Positions 33,507 through 43,433 of a DNA stretch of 64,000 nt are shown here, in pieces. The position numbers and the translations under genes were made by a program. Source of the DNA: Thiobacillus sp. (GTDB taxonomy: Bacteria; Pseudomonadota; Gammaproteobacteria; Burkholderiales; Thiobacillaceae); contig NZ_JAUYRI010000024.1 of the NCBI RefSeq assembly GCF_030696885.1, forward strand, positions 186,001 to 250,000, given 5' to 3'. The notes under the pieces are model-generated. The model ran no database searches, was not told the DNA's origin, and saw nothing but the letters and a program-made list of their open reading frames with translations. Within the stretch, counting starts at the first letter, position 1. Every line of letters starts with the position of its first letter.

Positions 33507-33902
33507 ATGCGTCCATGTGACCTCGAGAAAGACCGCGAAATCGTGTTCCACGCCCTGCCTGCGGGGCAGGCGGAACGCGCGCGGGTCCTGCTCGAAGGCC
33601 TCGATGGCCTGTCGGTGACGCTGAATCCGGACGGTCTTCGGCTGCAGGTGCGTTATCACCTCTGCGAATACACCCTGGAAAGTCTCGAAACCGCCCTGTC
33701 GAGCCAGGGATTCCATCTCGACAACAGCCTGGTCAGCAAGCTCAGGCGTGCGCTGGCGTATTTCTGCGAAAGCGTCCAGCGGCGCAATGTCGAGGCCAAC
33801 GAGCCGGACATCAAATCCCAGCAGGCCTTCATGAAGGTCTATGAACGCCATCTGCACGGCGACCGCGACGACACCCCGGAAGAGTGGCGCAGCTACAAAT
33901 AG
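33507..33902 (+). CDS. Hypothetical protein, 131 residues
   Basis: A soluble 131-residue protein I do not recognise. Residues 10-75 alternate predicted strands and helices (EIVFHALPAGQAERARVLLEGL, SVTLNPDGLRLQVRYHL, TLESLETALSSQGF), a pattern like small ferredoxin-like folds such as HMA domains but without the CxxC. The C-terminal half is helical and charged. It sits between ctpA and the MoeB-like gene, 13 bases before the latter, and so may be co-transcribed with it. Confidence 0.65.
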   Translation: MRPCDLEKDREIVFHALPAGQAERARVLLEGLDGLSVTLNPDGLRLQVRYHLCEYTLESLETALSSQGFHLDNSLVSKLRRALAYFCESVQRRNVEANEPDIKSQQAFMKVYERHLHGDRDDTPEEWRSYK

Positions 33903-33915
33903 CCTGCGTCCGATC

Positions 33916-34674
33916 ATGGAACTGAACGACAACCAACTGCTGCGCTACAGCCGGCACATCCTGCTGCCCGAGATCGGCGTGGATGGGCAGACGCGCATCG
34001 CCGACGCGGCCGTGTTGGTTGTCGGCGCCGGCGGTCTGGGCTGCCCTGCCGCGCTCTATCTGGGTGCAGCCGGCGTCGGCCGCCTGTTGCTGGCCGATGG
34101 CGATACGGTTGACCTGACCAATCTGCAGCGCCAGATCGGACATGCCACTGCATCGATCGGCGCCAACAAGGCCGACTCCTTGGCGCGCAGCGTGCGCGCG
34201 GTCAATCCCGAAATCGACGTGCAGCCCCTGTGCGAGGCGCTGAGCGGAGACGCTTTGCGGAATGCGGTGGCGGCGGTCGATCTGGTGGTCGACGCCTCGG
34301 ACAATTTCGTTACCCGGCACGCGGTCAATCGCGCCTGTGTGGCGCTGAAAAAACCCTTGGTGTCGGGCGCGGCGATCGGCTTTTCAGGGCAACTGGCGGT
34401 GTTCGCCGCGGGCAACGCCGCGAGCCCGTGCTATCACTGCCTGTTTCCCGACCAGACCGCCGAGCCCGAGGTGCGTTGCGCTGAGGCCGGCGTGATCGCG
34501 CCGCTGGTCGGCATCATCGGTGCGATGCAGGCGCTGGAAGCGCTGAAATATCTGACCGGCGCGGGCACCTCGTTGGTGGGCCGGCTGCTGTTATGGGATG
34601 GCCTGGGGGCCGAGGCCCGTGTGATGCGGGTCCCGCGCGACCCGGCTTGCCCGGTGTGTACAGCGCTGCCTTAG
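33916..34674 (+). CDS. moeB: MoeB/ThiF/HesA-type adenylyltransferase
   Basis: A 252-residue E1-like enzyme that adenylates the C-terminal glycine of MoaD or ThiS sulfur carriers. It opens LLRYSRHILLPEIG; VVGAGGLGCPAALYLGAAGVG is the ATP site, DLTNLQRQ is diagnostic, and DASDNFVTRHAVN and the zinc-binding CYHCLF...CPVC pairs complete the family. MoeB and ThiF cannot be told apart here since no moaD or thiS is adjacent. The start at 33916 is used rather than the longer frame into the upstream gene. Its stop overlaps the convergent slmA stop. Confidence 0.9.
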   Translation: MELNDNQLLRYSRHILLPEIGVDGQTRIADAAVLVVGAGGLGCPAALYLGAAGVGRLLLADGDTVDLTNLQRQIGHATASIGANKADSLARSVRAVNPEIDVQPLCEALSGDALRNAVAAVDLVVDASDNFVTRHAVNRACVALKKPLVSGAAIGFSGQLAVFAAGNAASPCYHCLFPDQTAEPEVRCAEAGVIAPLVGIIGAMQALEALKYLTGAGTSLVGRLLLWDGLGAEARVMRVPRDPACPVCTALP

Positions 34675-35255
34675 GCGGCGTGCACGTCGAGCAGACGCGC
34701 CAGCAGCAGGTCGATGTCGCCCCCTGGCGCGCGGGTGAAACCGCTCTTGGCGAACTGGTGCCAGCGCCCCACCACCACGCATTGCAGCAGATTGGCCAGC
34801 GGTCCGCTGAGCGCTGCCTGCTTGTCGTCGCCCAGACGCAGGCATTGCCGCAACTGTGCCTCGATGCGGTCGTGCAGCTGGTTGATGCGCTTTTGCAGGC
34901 GTTCGTTTTCGTGCACCAGCGCGTCGCCGATCAGCACCCGCGTCATACCCGGATTCTTAGCCGCAAAATTCAGCAGCATGGCGACAATCGCCTCGACCTG
35001 CGCCGAGGGCGAGGGCGTGTCGGCGGTGATGCGCGCGATCAGCCCGAACAGCGTCTGCTCGATGAACTCGATCAGTCCTTCATACATCTGCGCCTTGCTG
35101 GAAAAATGCCGATACAGTGCCGCTTCCGACACGCCGATGCGCGCGGCCAGCGCGGCCGTGGTGATTTTCTCGGCCTGGGGTTCCTGCAGCATTGCAGCAA
35201 GCGTCTGCAGGATCTGCAGGCGGCGCTCGCCCGGTTTTCTGGCTTCCCCTTCCAT
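34671..35255 (-). CDS. slmA: Nucleoid occlusion factor SlmA (TetR fold)
   Basis: A 194-residue TetR-family protein matching SlmA: RRLQILQTLAAMLQEP at the start, HTH ITTAALAARIGVSEAALYRHFSSK, then KNPGMTRVLIGDALVHENERLQKRINQ. SlmA binds chromosomal sites and blocks FtsZ ring assembly over DNA. It lies between moeB and the tRNA gene. TetR proteins look alike, but the conserved middle segment favours SlmA. Confidence 0.9.
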   Translation of the reverse strand: MEGEARKPGERRLQILQTLAAMLQEPQAEKITTAALAARIGVSEAALYRHFSSKAQMYEGLIEFIEQTLFGLIARITADTPSPSAQVEAIVAMLLNFAAKNPGMTRVLIGDALVHENERLQKRINQLHDRIEAQLRQCLRLGDDKQAALSGPLANLLQCVVVGRWHQFAKSGFTRAPGGDIDLLLARLLDVHAA

Positions 35256-35302
35256 CAGTGCTCCCTCTTATGTTTTTATGGGTGATGATTATCGGCGATG
35301 TT

Positions 35303-35379
<77 letters not shown>

Positions 35380-35389
35380 GAAAACGAAA

Positions 35390-35411
35390 CTGCCCCGCGC
35401 AAGCGGGGCAG
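35390..35411 (-). terminator. Intrinsic terminator after rpoD
   Basis: Perfect 9-bp stem CTGCCCCGC/GCGGGGCAG with a 4-base loop, five bases past the rpoD stop. On the minus strand it is followed by TTTCGTTTT, a good U-rich tract. The tRNA gene follows 10 bases later, so it needs its own promoter or read-through. Confidence 0.85.
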
Positions 35412-35416
35412 GGCGC

Positions 35417-37339
<1,923 letters not shown>

Positions 37340-37410
37340 AGGTTATTCTCCGCTCAGGTACTGCCCCGCATGAACCGCACGCGGCAGAAAAAATCGTTCA
37401 AAAACCGGCA

Positions 37411-37438
37411 ATTATACCGTAAAGGCCGGCGTTGTCTC
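37411..37438 (-). promoter_or_regulatory. Candidate internal promoter for rpoD
   Basis: In the 114-base dnaG-rpoD gap the minus strand has a perfect TATAAT (37411-37416) preceded by 16 bases and GAGACA (37433-37438), a partial match to TTGACA. An rpoD-specific internal promoter is known in the E. coli operon, where it lies inside dnaG. Its presence here is inferred from the -10 match. Confidence 0.5.
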
Positions 37439-37453
37439 GACGTTTCTGGCAAG

Positions 37454-39148
37454 CTAGGACCGTGCCAGTTCGGTCAGTTCGCGCCGTTCGCTTTCGCTCA
37501 GACTGCCAAGGGGGCGGGTGGCCAGTTCCTGCCAGCGGCGACGCTGCCAGTCGTCACGCAGTTGCTTCACTGCGCCGTCGAATTCCGCATTCCAGTCCCA
37601 GCTGTCATCTTTGTCGAGCAAATCGACCATCAGTTCATCAACCAGCGGTTCCAGCGTGCTGCCGCGCGCCGCTTCCGCAATAGCGGGCAGACTGAGCTGC
37701 CCGACATCCTGCAACCAGGCCATCAGTTCACCCATGCGGCTGCTCAGCGGATCGTTGGCATCCAGCCAGCAGGTGTCGACTTCGCCGACGCGTTGCGGAT
37801 TCATCAGCAGCGTGCGGGCCAGGCTGCGCACGCGCGAGGGTGCCGGGCGGCGCTGCGGTCGGGGCGGAGCCCGGCGGCTGGCGCCGGGCTTGACGCCCAC
37901 CAGGCCGAGTTCATCGGCCTGCAGGTGGGCCAGATCAGCGACCTGGCGACGAATCAGGCTGGCCAGCAGCGGCGCGGCAATTTTATCCAGCAGCGGCTTG
38001 GCATCCTTGATCAGCGCGGCGCGGCCTTCCTGGCTGTCCAACTTGCGATCACGCGCCAGCTCGCGGATCAGAAACGCCGACAGCGGCACCGTGTCGCTGT
38101 CGAGCAGGTGCAGAAAAGCCGCCTGGCCGTGAGTACGGATATAGCTGTCGGGGTCCTCGCCCTCGGGCAGAAACAGGAAACTGACTTCCTTGCCGTCCTG
38201 CAGCGCTTCCAGCGAGTTCTCCAGCGCGCGCCAAGCGGCCTTGCGGCCCGCATTGTCGCCATCGAAAGCATAGACCAGACGGTCGGTATGTCGCAGCAGG
38301 GTGCGCACATGAATCGGCGTGGTGGCGGTCCCCAGCGCGGCGACGGCAAACTCCACCCCGTGCTGCGCCAGCGCGACCACGTCCATGTAGCCTTCGACCA
38401 CGATGGCACGCCCGGCCGCCTTGATCGCAGCGCGCGCCTCGAACAGGCCGTACAACTCCGAACCTTTATGGAACAGCGGGGTTTCCGGTGAGTTGAGGTA
38501 TTTCGGCTCGCCCTGGTCGAGTACGCGCCCGCCAAAGCCGACGATCTGTCCTTTGATATTGCGAATGGGGAACATGATGCGGTCGCGAAACCGGTCGTAG
38601 CGTCCGCGGTCGCCGTCGATGACAAGGCCCGACGCGGCCAGCGCGTCGGCCGTGTAGTCGGCAAAGACCTGCTTCAGCGGCGAACCGTCCGGCGCGTAGC
38701 CGATGCCGTAGCGCGCGGCGATGACGCCGGTCAGGCCGCGCTGTTTCAGATAATCGATCGCCTTGGGCGTCTGCTTCAGCTGTTTTTTGTAAAGCTGCGC
38801 GGCCTGCTCCAGCGCGTCCCACAGCGCGGGCGGCGGCCTGGGGCGATCGGGCTCGCCGGATTCGGGCACCGGCAGGCCAACATCCTGCGCCAGCGCGCCG
38901 ACTGCGTCGGGAAAGCTCATGTGCTCGTATTCCATCAGGAAACCGAGCGCGGTGCCGTGCGCGCCGCAGCCGAAGCAGTGGTAGAACTGCTTGGTCGGGC
39001 TGACCGTGAAGGAGGGGGTTTTTTCGCTGTGGAAGGGACAGCAGGCCTGGTAGTTCTGGCCGGCTTTCTTCAGCGGCACGCGCCGGTCGATGACGTCGAC
39101 GATGTCGACGCGGGCAAGCAGGGTGTCGATGAAGTCACGCGGAATCAT
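37454..39148 (-). CDS. dnaG: DNA primase
   Basis: A 564-residue primase that lays RNA primers for replication. The N-terminal zinc ribbon is complete (Cys37, His40, Cys58, Cys61). The TOPRIM core includes IVVEGYMDVVALAQHGVEFAVAALGTA and YAFDGDNAGRKAAWRALE. The C-terminal third is the less conserved helicase-binding domain, ending in WDWNAEFDGAVKQLRDDWQRRR. It belongs to the rpsU-yqeY-dnaG-rpoD operon. Confidence 0.96.
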   Translation of the reverse strand: MIPRDFIDTLLARVDIVDVIDRRVPLKKAGQNYQACCPFHSEKTPSFTVSPTKQFYHCFGCGAHGTALGFLMEYEHMSFPDAVGALAQDVGLPVPESGEPDRPRPPPALWDALEQAAQLYKKQLKQTPKAIDYLKQRGLTGVIAARYGIGYAPDGSPLKQVFADYTADALAASGLVIDGDRGRYDRFRDRIMFPIRNIKGQIVGFGGRVLDQGEPKYLNSPETPLFHKGSELYGLFEARAAIKAAGRAIVVEGYMDVVALAQHGVEFAVAALGTATTPIHVRTLLRHTDRLVYAFDGDNAGRKAAWRALENSLEALQDGKEVSFLFLPEGEDPDSYIRTHGQAAFLHLLDSDTVPLSAFLIRELARDRKLDSQEGRAALIKDAKPLLDKIAAPLLASLIRRQVADLAHLQADELGLVGVKPGASRRAPPRPQRRPAPSRVRSLARTLLMNPQRVGEVDTCWLDANDPLSSRMGELMAWLQDVGQLSLPAIAEAARGSTLEPLVDELMVDLLDKDDSWDWNAEFDGAVKQLRDDWQRRRWQELATRPLGSLSESERRELTELARS

Positions 39149-39199
39149 GGTTGCAGCATGATAAACCCGGGCGTGCGCGGGCCGGGCAGTGGACTCGAA

Positions 39200-39646
39200 T
39201 CAGCCGGCGAGACGGGCTTTGATCAGCGCGGAAACCTGCCCCATGTCGGCACGGCCGGCGAGGCGGGGTTTCAGCAGGCCCATCACCTTGCCCATGTCCT
39301 TCGCGCTGGCTGCGCCGGATTCGGCAATGGCCGCAACGACTGCAGCCTCGACCTCGGCGGCGGAGAGCTGTTCGGGCAGGTAGGCTTGCAGCACGACGAG
39401 TTCGGCCTGCTCCGCCGCCACCAGGTCGTCCCGGCCGGCAGCCTGGAACTGGCTGATCGAATCCTTGCGCTGCTTGATGAGTTTTTCGACGATGCTGCTG
39501 ACGGCAGCGTCGTCCAGTTCGATCCGTTCGTCGACTTCGCGCTGCTTGATCGCGGCGAGCAGCAGACGAATCGTGCCGAGGCGCGCCGTGTCCTTGGCGC
39601 GCATGGCCGTCTTCATGTCGTCAGTGACGCGTGCCTTGAGCGACAT
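39200..39646 (-). CDS. yqeY: GatB/YqeY domain protein
   Basis: A 148-residue YqeY protein: SLKARVTDDMKTAMRAKDTARLGTIRLLLAAIKQREVDER, then the C-terminal domain with MGKVMGLLKPRLAGRADMGQVSALIKARL. The C-terminal half resembles the tRNA-contacting tail of GatB, but YqeY has no proven role in amidation. It commonly sits between rpsU and dnaG, as here. Confidence 0.93.
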   Translation of the reverse strand: MSLKARVTDDMKTAMRAKDTARLGTIRLLLAAIKQREVDERIELDDAAVSSIVEKLIKQRKDSISQFQAAGRDDLVAAEQAELVVLQAYLPEQLSAAEVEAAVVAAIAESGAASAKDMGKVMGLLKPRLAGRADMGQVSALIKARLAG

Positions 39647-39676
39647 GGGAAGGCGTGATTCTGCGTGGACGCAGAA

Positions 39677-39889
39677 TCAATACATCTTGGGGGGGAGTTG
39701 CTGGCCGCGCAGGCGCTTGCTCTGGCGCTTGACCGCGGCGGCGAGTTTGCGCTTGCGCTCGGCGGTGGGCTTCTCGTAGAACTCGCGGGCGCGCAGTTCG
39801 GTGAGCAGACCGACTTTTTCGATGGAACGCTTGAAGCGGCGCAGGGCGACGTCGAACGGCTCGTTTTCTTTGACTTTAACGTGAGGCAT
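39677..39889 (-). CDS. rpsU: 30S ribosomal protein S21
   Basis: A 70-residue basic S21: [25 protein letters not shown], then [19 protein letters not shown] and a basic tail. It helps 30S subunits bind mRNA. The frame stays open upstream to 39976, but the ATG at 39889 gives the exact family N-terminus. It leads the macromolecular synthesis operon, with a promoter about 50 bases upstream. Confidence 0.96.
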   Translation of the reverse strand: MPHVKVKENEPFDVALRRFKRSIEKVGLLTELRAREFYEKPTAERKRKLAAAVKRQSKRLRGQQLPPKMY

Positions 39890-39940
39890 ATAGATGCAAT
39901 GGGCTTCCGGCGAAGCTTCCTGTGAACTGGAAAAACGAGA

Positions 39941-39969
39941 ATAATAGCAAGCCCCCGAAGTTTTTTCCA
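39941..39969 (-). promoter_or_regulatory. Candidate sigma-70 promoter of rpsU operon
   Basis: On the minus strand TGGAAA (39964-39969) and TATTAT (39941-39946) are separated by exactly 17 bases, 51 bases upstream of rpsU. It is the best promoter match in the 174-base gap and would drive rpsU-yqeY-dnaG-rpoD. Confidence 0.55.
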
Positions 39970-40063
39970 GTCCCATCCTGCGTCGGCGCTATTCCAGGTG
40001 GGCTGGCTGGCACTTTCAGAAGGGGCTTGAGCAGGTTCAAAGTAGGTCACAAGGGGGAGTTGG

Positions 40064-40681
40064 ATGAAAAACATCAATAAATTCAATGCCGCGATCGCTG
40101 CGCTTACCGTGCTGCTGGGGATTTCCCAGGCCCAGGCTTTCGACTTTTTCGGATTGAACAAGACCAATGAGGCGCCATTGCTCGAGGGGTTTACGTGCTG
40201 CAACCTGCACTATGAGGGCGACTGGATCAGCGATTCCAATTTTGGCGCATTGCCCTTCATTCCCGCAGGCTCGCGGATCAAGCTGAAAGGCTATGGTCGC
40301 CATCGCCTGCATGTGGACATCGACGACAAGCCGATGCGCATCGGTCTGGATTACGGGCGCGCGCAGGAAACGCTGGAGCAGTTCGCCGAGAAACTGATCC
40401 TTGCCGAAGATCCCAAGGCGAAAATCGCCAAATACCCCGCTGAAGTGCGTGATGCCATCCGCTTCGGCCAGGTGGTGACCGGCATGACCCAGGAGCAGAC
40501 GATTATTGCCGTGGGCTATCCCCAACGGGACGAGACGGTGTCGCTGGAGGCGTCGGTCTGGAACTACTGGGCTTCCAGCTTCGAGCCGTATCGCGTGATC
40601 TGGGGCAAGAACGGCCGCATCAAGGAAATCGCCACCGACTCGGCCACCCACGCCCGCATGGTGTACCGCAAGGCGGAATGA
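40064..40681 (+). CDS. Exported hypothetical protein with BamE/SmpA-like C-terminus
   Basis: A 205-residue protein with a signal peptide (cleavage probably after SQAQA). Residues 40-125 form an unfamiliar domain starting LLEGFTCCNLHYEGDWISD with a CC pair. Residues 132-200 (VVTGMTQEQTIIAVGYPQRDE...SSFEPYRVIWGKNGRIKEI) resemble the SmpA/OmlA fold: a GMT..Q start, a GYP turn and a final strand. Its place just before the polyene locus may be coincidental; a TATAAT follows its stop. Confidence 0.72.
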   Translation: MKNINKFNAAIAALTVLLGISQAQAFDFFGLNKTNEAPLLEGFTCCNLHYEGDWISDSNFGALPFIPAGSRIKLKGYGRHRLHVDIDDKPMRIGLDYGRAQETLEQFAEKLILAEDPKAKIAKYPAEVRDAIRFGQVVTGMTQEQTIIAVGYPQRDETVSLEASVWNYWASSFEPYRVIWGKNGRIKEIATDSATHARMVYRKAE

Positions 40682-40719
40682 ACCAGTCCGTGTTCGGGCT
40701 GGAAGCCGTGCATACCGAA

Positions 40720-40725
40720 TATAAT
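40720..40725 (+). promoter_or_regulatory. Candidate -10 of the rightward polyene operon
   Basis: A perfect TATAAT lies 55 bases before the acyl carrier protein start, in the only sizeable gap upstream of a long chain of overlapping genes. No good -35 hexamer is visible at 16-18 bases, so an activator may be needed or the element may be chance. Confidence 0.4.
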
Positions 40726-40780
40726 GGGCGTCCATCCTGCACCCGCGGGGTGGCCCAGCCATTTTTGTTGTGAAGTTGTC

Positions 40781-41050
40781 ATGCTCGAAGCCAATCTGGA
40801 ATTACAAAACGAAGTCGCCGGTCTCATCGTCTCGGCGCTCAATCTCGACATCGGTCCGGACGAGATCCGGGCTGACGCCCCTCTGTACGGCGAGGGGCTC
40901 GGCCTCGATTCCATCGACATCCTGGAGGTGGCCCTGGTGGTATCCAAGCATTACGGTTTCCAGTTGCGCGCCGACAATGCCGACAACGTCAGCATCTTCA
41001 GTTCCCTCTCCAGCCTGACGCGGCACATCGCGGCAAACAGGACAAAATAA
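40781..41050 (+). CDS. Acyl carrier protein (aryl polyene type)
   Basis: An 89-residue carrier protein; the phosphopantetheine-bearing serine is Ser44 in GEGLGLDSIDILEVAL. The motif and the short C-terminal NVSIFSSLSSLTRHI match carrier proteins of aryl polyene clusters rather than the fatty-acid AcpP. It would hold the growing polyene chain. Its stop shares a base with the next start (TAATG). It is the only carrier protein gene visible in the locus. Confidence 0.92.
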   Translation: MLEANLELQNEVAGLIVSALNLDIGPDEIRADAPLYGEGLGLDSIDILEVALVVSKHYGFQLRADNADNVSIFSSLSSLTRHIAANRTK

Positions 41051-41727
41051 TGACCTCGACCCTGGTACGTGCGATCCGCTGGATTGCCATCGCCGCCGGG
41101 GCCATCGCTTATCCCGTGCTGGCCCATTACAGCACCGCCACCGCGGCGGCGATCACCATGCCGTCACTGGGCGTGGCGGTCGCACTGGCGCCTGCTTTGG
41201 CCATCCTGCTCTGGCTGACCTGGCGTTCGCCCATGCGACGGATCATGGTGCCGATGTGTGTGGGCGCAGGCCTGCTGCTGTGGGGCTTCTGGGGCGCACT
41301 GGAGCGCAATTTCAGCTGGGTCTATTTCCTTCAGCACGCCGGCACCTATGCCATGCTGGCCACCGTGTTCGGCGTCACCCTGGCAAACGGACGGCAAGCC
41401 TTGTGCACCCGTTTTGCCGAAGTGGTCCACGGCAGCCTTACGCCGGAGGAAGTCCGCTACTCGCGCCAGGTCACGCTGGCGTGGGCGCTGCTCCTGCTGT
41501 CGATCAGCCTGATTTCCAGCGCTTTATTCTTCCTGGCCAGTATCGAGACCTGGTCGGTTTTCGCCAACTTCCTGTCCTTCCCGCTGATCCTGCTGATGTT
41601 CATCGTCGAATATGCGGTGCGCCGGCGCAAGCTGCCGCACCAGAAGCAGCACAGCATCATGGACGGCGTGCGCGCCTACTGGAAAACACCGGCGGTGCGT
41701 CCGGGCGCCTCGTCCGACACCCGTTAG
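41050..41727 (+). CDS. Polytopic membrane protein of aryl polyene loci (COG4648-like)
   Basis: A 225-residue integral membrane protein with about five to six hydrophobic segments (residues 8-22, 34-58, 65-82, 90-110, 140-162, 172-190). It resembles the unnamed membrane protein that regularly follows the carrier protein in aryl polyene clusters (COG4648). No catalytic motif is visible. The conserved location suggests a role in assembling or handing over the pigment at the inner membrane. Confidence 0.75.
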   Translation: MTSTLVRAIRWIAIAAGAIAYPVLAHYSTATAAAITMPSLGVAVALAPALAILLWLTWRSPMRRIMVPMCVGAGLLLWGFWGALERNFSWVYFLQHAGTYAMLATVFGVTLANGRQALCTRFAEVVHGSLTPEEVRYSRQVTLAWALLLLSISLISSALFFLASIETWSVFANFLSFPLILLMFIVEYAVRRRKLPHQKQHSIMDGVRAYWKTPAVRPGASSDTR

Positions 41728-41745
41728 GCTGTCTGCGCTCCACTC

Positions 41746-43107
41746 ATGTCGACCCTGCCGCTCATCGCCCATCGTGACCTCGATGCCGTCGTGGCCTGGC
41801 GCGGCGGCACGCCGGTCAGCGCGCGGCAGTTTCTGGGCGAGGTCGGGCAGGTCGCCAGCCAATTGCCGCCCGGGCGTCATGTGCTCAACGTGTGCGCCGA
41901 CCGCTACCATTTCACCGTCGCCCTGGCGGCCTGTATCGTTACTGGCCGGGTCAGCCTGCTGCCCTCCACCCACACTCCGGAGATGGTCCGGCAGATGCAG
42001 GACATCGCGCCGGATGTGTTCTGCATCGTGGACAGGGATGAGGGCGGCGTTGATCTGCCCACTTTCCGTTATCCCGGGTCGATGCCGCTGCCCGCGGACA
42101 ACCCGGCCATTCCCAAGATCGATTGCGCGCAGATTGTCGTCCAGGTCTTTACTTCCGGTTCCACCGGCGCGCCGCTGCCACATCTCAAGCGCTGGGGGAG
42201 CCTGGTGCGCAACGTGCAGGCCGAGGCGGAACGCCTGGGTATCGGTGCGGGTTATGCCATCCTCGGCACGGTTCCGCCACAGCATATGTACGGCCTGGAA
42301 TCGACGGTCCTGATGCCGCTCCAAAGCGGTGCCGCGCTGCATGCCGGGCGTCCGTTCTACCCGGCGGACATCTGCGCGGCCCTGGCGGCCCTGCCGCGCC
42401 CGAGCGTGCTGGTCACCACCCCCTACCACCTGCGCGCCCTGCTCGCGGAGCAGGCCGCGCTGTCGGCGGTCGACCAGTTGCTTTCGGCCACCGCGCCGCT
42501 GTCGCCGGACCTGGCGCGTGAAGCCGAGTCCCGTTTCGGCGCGCCGCTCCACGAAATCTACGGCTGCACCGAGACCGGGCAGCTCGCCTCGCGTCGCACC
42601 ACGGCTGGTGCTGAATGGCACACCCTGCCGGCGGTTCGCCTGCGCCGCGAAGGGCAGGTCCTCTGGGCCGAAGGTGGACACATCGACAGCCCGACCGTCC
42701 TCACTGATGTCATCGAATTGATCGGCGACGGCCCGGTGGCGACCACCTTCCTGCTGCATGGGCGGCATGCCGACCTGGTCAACATCGCCGGCAAGCGCAC
42801 TTCGCTGGCCTATCTCAACCATCAATTGAACGCCATTCCCGGTGTGCAGGACGGCGTCTTCCTGCTGCCTCGCGAGGACGGTCCGGATCGCGTCGGCCGC
42901 CTCACCGCCCTGGTGGTCGCCCCCGGGCTGACCCCGGCCGCGCTGACCCAGGCGCTGCGCGAGCGCATCGACCCGGTCTTTCTGCCACGTCCCCTGCTGC
43001 TCGTCGAAGCCCTGCCGCGCAACGCCACCGGCAAGCTTCCCGGCCAGATCACCGAGGATTTGCTGGCGAGCTTGCAGGCCCAGGCTGCAAGCGGGGTGAC
43101 GGCATGA
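41746..43107 (+). CDS. AMP-forming acyl/aryl ligase for starter loading
   Basis: A 453-residue ANL-superfamily enzyme, shorter than standard CoA ligases. The phosphate-binding loop is FTSGSTGAPLPHLKRW, the adenine site YGCTETGQLASR, and the C-terminal catalytic lysine lies in LPRNATGKLPGQI. In aryl polyene and xanthomonadin loci this enzyme activates the hydroxybenzoate or cinnamate-like starter and loads it on the carrier protein. With a chorismatase gene in the same locus, 3-hydroxybenzoate is the likely substrate (inference). Confidence 0.88.
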   Translation: MSTLPLIAHRDLDAVVAWRGGTPVSARQFLGEVGQVASQLPPGRHVLNVCADRYHFTVALAACIVTGRVSLLPSTHTPEMVRQMQDIAPDVFCIVDRDEGGVDLPTFRYPGSMPLPADNPAIPKIDCAQIVVQVFTSGSTGAPLPHLKRWGSLVRNVQAEAERLGIGAGYAILGTVPPQHMYGLESTVLMPLQSGAALHAGRPFYPADICAALAALPRPSVLVTTPYHLRALLAEQAALSAVDQLLSATAPLSPDLAREAESRFGAPLHEIYGCTETGQLASRRTTAGAEWHTLPAVRLRREGQVLWAEGGHIDSPTVLTDVIELIGDGPVATTFLLHGRHADLVNIAGKRTSLAYLNHQLNAIPGVQDGVFLLPREDGPDRVGRLTALVVAPGLTPAALTQALRERIDPVFLPRPLLLVEALPRNATGKLPGQITEDLLASLQAQAASGVTA

Positions 43108-43433
43108 GTGAACACGTCCTGCCCTTGGCCGTCGCTGCCGATCATCCCGCCTATGCCGGCCATTTTCCCGACCAGCCGATCCTGCCCGGGGTCGTGCTGC
43201 TGGATGAAACCCTGCATGCGCTGGCGGTGCAGCTGGATAGGGCGGACGCGGTCTGGCAACTGAAGTCGGTGAAGTTCCATAGTCCGGTTCAGCCGGGCGA
43301 GGTTCTGGGTCTGCAATACACCGAATCGCCGGCCGGCGGTTTCCGCTTTGAACTCCGCTGTGGAGATAGCCCTGGTGCCGAGCGCGTTGTGGCCAGCGGC
43401 AGCGTGGTTTTTTCTCAAGCGGTTGCGGCATGA
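43104..43433 (+). CDS. Hot-dog 3-hydroxyacyl-ACP dehydratase (short)
   Basis: A 109-residue single hot-dog domain. The active-site helix reads HFPDQPILPGVVLLDE; His20 and an acidic residue 14 positions later (Asp34) match the FabA spacing and residue type, while FabZ has Glu there. It would remove water from the 3-hydroxy intermediate during polyene extension. It overlaps both neighbours by four bases. Confidence 0.85.
   Translation: MSEHVLPLAVAADHPAYAGHFPDQPILPGVVLLDETLHALAVQLDRADAVWQLKSVKFHSPVQPGEVLGLQYTESPAGGFRFELRCGDSPGAERVVASGSVVFSQAVAA

Noticed and set aside
40064-40681. Treating the exported protein before the carrier gene as part of the polyene operon
   Set aside because: It is separated by 99 bases with a TATAAT in the gap, and I know no such protein in aryl polyene loci.
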